A stretch of DNA of 7,774 nt from an archaeon (GTDB taxonomy: Archaea > Asgardarchaeota > Hermodarchaeia > Hermodarchaeales > Hermodarchaeaceae): the NCBI GenBank assembly GCA_016550485.1, contig JABXGV010000152.1, positions 1 to 7,774 on the forward strand, in the 5' to 3' direction. A program made the position numbers and the translations under genes. The notes under the pieces are model-generated. The model saw only the letters and a program-made list of their open reading frames with translations. It ran no database searches and had not been told where the DNA came from. Numbering within the stretch: the stretch's first letter is position 1; each line of letters opens with the position of its first letter. Positions 6,180 to 7,774 of the stretch are shown here, in pieces.

Positions 6180-7774
6180 ATGTCACCAAAAGACGATGTT
6201 ACACCCCCAGAGGAAGAAGAGCTCCAACCCCACAGTCAACCCCTTTCGGATCTGATTTCCAGTTTAGGAACAGATCGTGTAAATGGAATCTCCAGTCAGA
6301 AAGCGGAGGCTCAGCTCGCTTCTTATGGTCCTAATGCGCTCCCTCGTATTCGTCCCTCCTTTTGGCGCGTCTACCTTGCCCCAATCCTGAACGGTCTAAT
6401 CTTAATCTACATCATAAGTACTGCTGCGCTATTTCTTTTAGGGAATATTGGTCAAGCTTCTATCTGGTTTGGAATTATTGTATTTAATGCACTGCTAGCA
6501 ATCATCCAGCAATATCGGGCTGAAAAGAAGCTAGAGGCACTTCAGGCGCTCTCCGCTGACACAATCATCGTAATCCGTGACGGCGCTAAACAGGAGATTG
6601 ACACTACGCTCGTGGTTCCTGGTGATATCCTCGCCCTCGCTCAGGGTGACCTCATACCTGCGGACGGAAGGATTATTGAAGCGCATAACCTCACTGCTGG
6701 TGAAGCATCATTAACAGGTGAAAGCGCACCGGTCGAGAAGGTTCCTTCAGAGAAACCCTTACCGGCAGAAACCCCCCTTCACGCGCGTTCTAACATGGTC
6801 TATCGTGGAACCTTTGTTGCCACTGGCTCTGCGACTTGTCTTGTGATAGGGACGGGTGAAAAAACAGAGATTGGGAAAATTAGTCAGGGTCTTGAAACTC
6901 TGAGCACCAGTGACATTCCGCTTCGCCAAAAGGTCAACCGGCTTGCCATCGTACTAGGCATAGCGGTCGTAATCCTATTAGTTGTCTCGCTAGCAGCTCG
7001 GCTTCTATTTCCAGACCCTTCTGTGACACTATCTGACTTGGCTGCAGACGCACTCATAAACGCAATGACTGTTATGCCAATCAATATTCCCCTACTAACG
7101 ACAATCACTCTTCTCACTGGTGTCCTAGCCATGGCGCGTTATGGGGTAGTTGTCCGTGATTTATCTGCCGTTGAAAGCCTAGGAAGGGTCAGTGTTATCT
7201 GCACTGATAAAACTGGAACCCTCACGCGCAGCGAGATGGTAGTTGATCTTGTCTGGGATGGGGAACAGCTCTATAAAGTCACTGGCAAGGGGTACGAACC
7301 TGAAGGGGATATCTACCCCGTTGAACGGATAGATGAGGCTGTTATGCAGGTTTCGAAAACACCTGTTGAGCTTGGTGCAGACAGTAGGCTTGCGCTTCTC
7401 ATCAGAATCGGTGGGCTGAACAATGACGCTGAAATCCAGCCCGAGAAATCTGAAGATGGAAATGTTCGATGGAAGGCCATAGGGAATCCCACAGAAGCTG
7501 CACTACTCGCATTATACCGTAAAAGCGGCATCTCCGAGCGTTCGCTGCTTGATTTCCAGATGGTACAAAATTATCCCTTTGACTCGCGGCTCAAGCGGAT
7601 GACTCGCGTTTTCACCTACCCAGAGGGCGGGTACATCGCCTTTGTGAAAGGTGCAACAGATGTCCTCCTCTCCCGGTGTAGTAGAGTAGGTAGTTTAAAG
7701 ACCAGTCAAAAGCTGACTCCCAAGCGTGCAAAGGCTATCTCCAAGTATGCTGGCGAGTTTGCTGCAGGCGGGTA
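6180..7774 (+). CDS. P-type cation-transporting ATPase, C-terminus cut by window edge
   Basis: The first 531 residues are present. An N-terminal cation-ATPase domain (about 22-58, ending YGPNALP) leads into membrane spans M1 (69-88) and M2 (93-110). The actuator domain carries TGES (179-182), needed for dephosphorylation. M3 spans about 257-279 and M4 about 294-316. The phosphorylation motif is ICTDKTGTLT, with the aspartate at 343. The nucleotide domain includes KGA (490-492). The hinge GDGxND motif and M5 onward lie outside the window. The proline motif in M4 reads PINIP (300-304) instead of the calcium-pump PEGLP, the P1B CPC or the H+-pump PxALP/PxGLP. The following segment (TTITLLTG, VVVRDLSAVESLG) mixes P2 and P3A features. 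The substrate is therefore unassigned; a proton or a monovalent or divalent cation are all possible. ATG 6180 is the first start in frame after the Lon-like gene. Confidence 0.9.
   Translation, partial: MSPKDDVTPPEEEELQPHSQPLSDLISSLGTDRVNGISSQKAEAQLASYGPNALPRIRPSFWRVYLAPILNGLILIYIISTAALFLLGNIGQASIWFGIIVFNALLAIIQQYRAEKKLEALQALSADTIIVIRDGAKQEIDTTLVVPGDILALAQGDLIPADGRIIEAHNLTAGEASLTGESAPVEKVPSEKPLPAETPLHARSNMVYRGTFVATGSATCLVIGTGEKTEIGKISQGLETLSTSDIPLRQKVNRLAIVLGIAVVILLVVSLAARLLFPDPSVTLSDLAADALINAMTVMPINIPLLTTITLLTGVLAMARYGVVVRDLSAVESLGRVSVICTDKTGTLTRSEMVVDLVWDGEQLYKVTGKGYEPEGDIYPVERIDEAVMQVSKTPVELGADSRLALLIRIGGLNNDAEIQPEKSEDGNVRWKAIGNPTEAALLALYRKSGISERSLLDFQMVQNYPFDSRLKRMTRVFTYPEGGYIAFVKGATDVLLSRCSRVGSLKTSQKLTPKRAKAISKYAGEFAAGG

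Noticed and set aside
1..7774. CRISPR array, tRNA, rRNA, insertion sequence or defence system
   Set aside because: I saw no regularly spaced repeats, cloverleaf-like sequence, transposase motifs or terminal inverted repeats. The only direct repeats are the gene-junction duplication and the 27-bp tandem unit.

Overview
The window looks archaeal. It encodes a group 4-type [NiFe]-hydrogenase large subunit, a Lon-like protease of the AAA_32 type, a P-type cation pump, a HEAT-repeat protein and a single-pass surface protein. Starts are mixed (ATG, GTG, TTG), some have a clear Shine-Dalgarno site and others none, and several intergenic AT boxes sit where an archaeal TATA box would. The domain-level assignment is an inference. 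I cannot name a lineage, although uncultured TACK- or Asgard-like archaea would fit.

Layout. Positions 1309 down to 1 (minus) hold a HEAT-repeat protein with a hydrophobic N-terminus, cut by the window edge. Positions 1310-1524 are non-coding but not empty. They hold a decayed copy of the 3' end of a hydrogenase large-subunit gene, then a candidate promoter and a ribosome binding site. Positions 1525-2307 (plus) encode a secreted or membrane-anchored protein of unknown function. It converges on the hydrogenase large-subunit gene (minus, 3542-2352). That gene is divergent from a Lon-like protease gene (plus, 3722-6115), which is followed 64 bases later by a P-type ATPase gene (plus, from 6180) running off the right edge.

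The most informative signal is a degenerate duplication. The junction where the surface-protein gene meets the hydrogenase gene tail to tail (about 2287-2473) has a second, diverged copy at about 1292-1461. In that copy the hydrogenase reading frame still aligns for about 26 residues. One of the two C-terminal nickel-site cysteines has become arginine, and a stop follows. Most base differences are at third codon positions, so the copy appears to have been a selected paralogue before it decayed. The intact hydrogenase gene is itself a mosaic. About 340 codons use C-ending codons almost exclusively, and the last 55 or so, the part shared with the remnant, use a T/G-ending style. This suggests recombination or gene conversion between paralogues.

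Working together. No hydrogenase small subunit, ferredoxin-like subunit, membrane subunit or maturation protease is visible here, so the large subunit stands alone within this window. The Lon-like protease and the P-type ATPase are co-directional and could be co-transcribed. Nothing in the sequence ties them functionally to the hydrogenase. I do not see a defence system, CRISPR array, tRNA, rRNA or insertion sequence.
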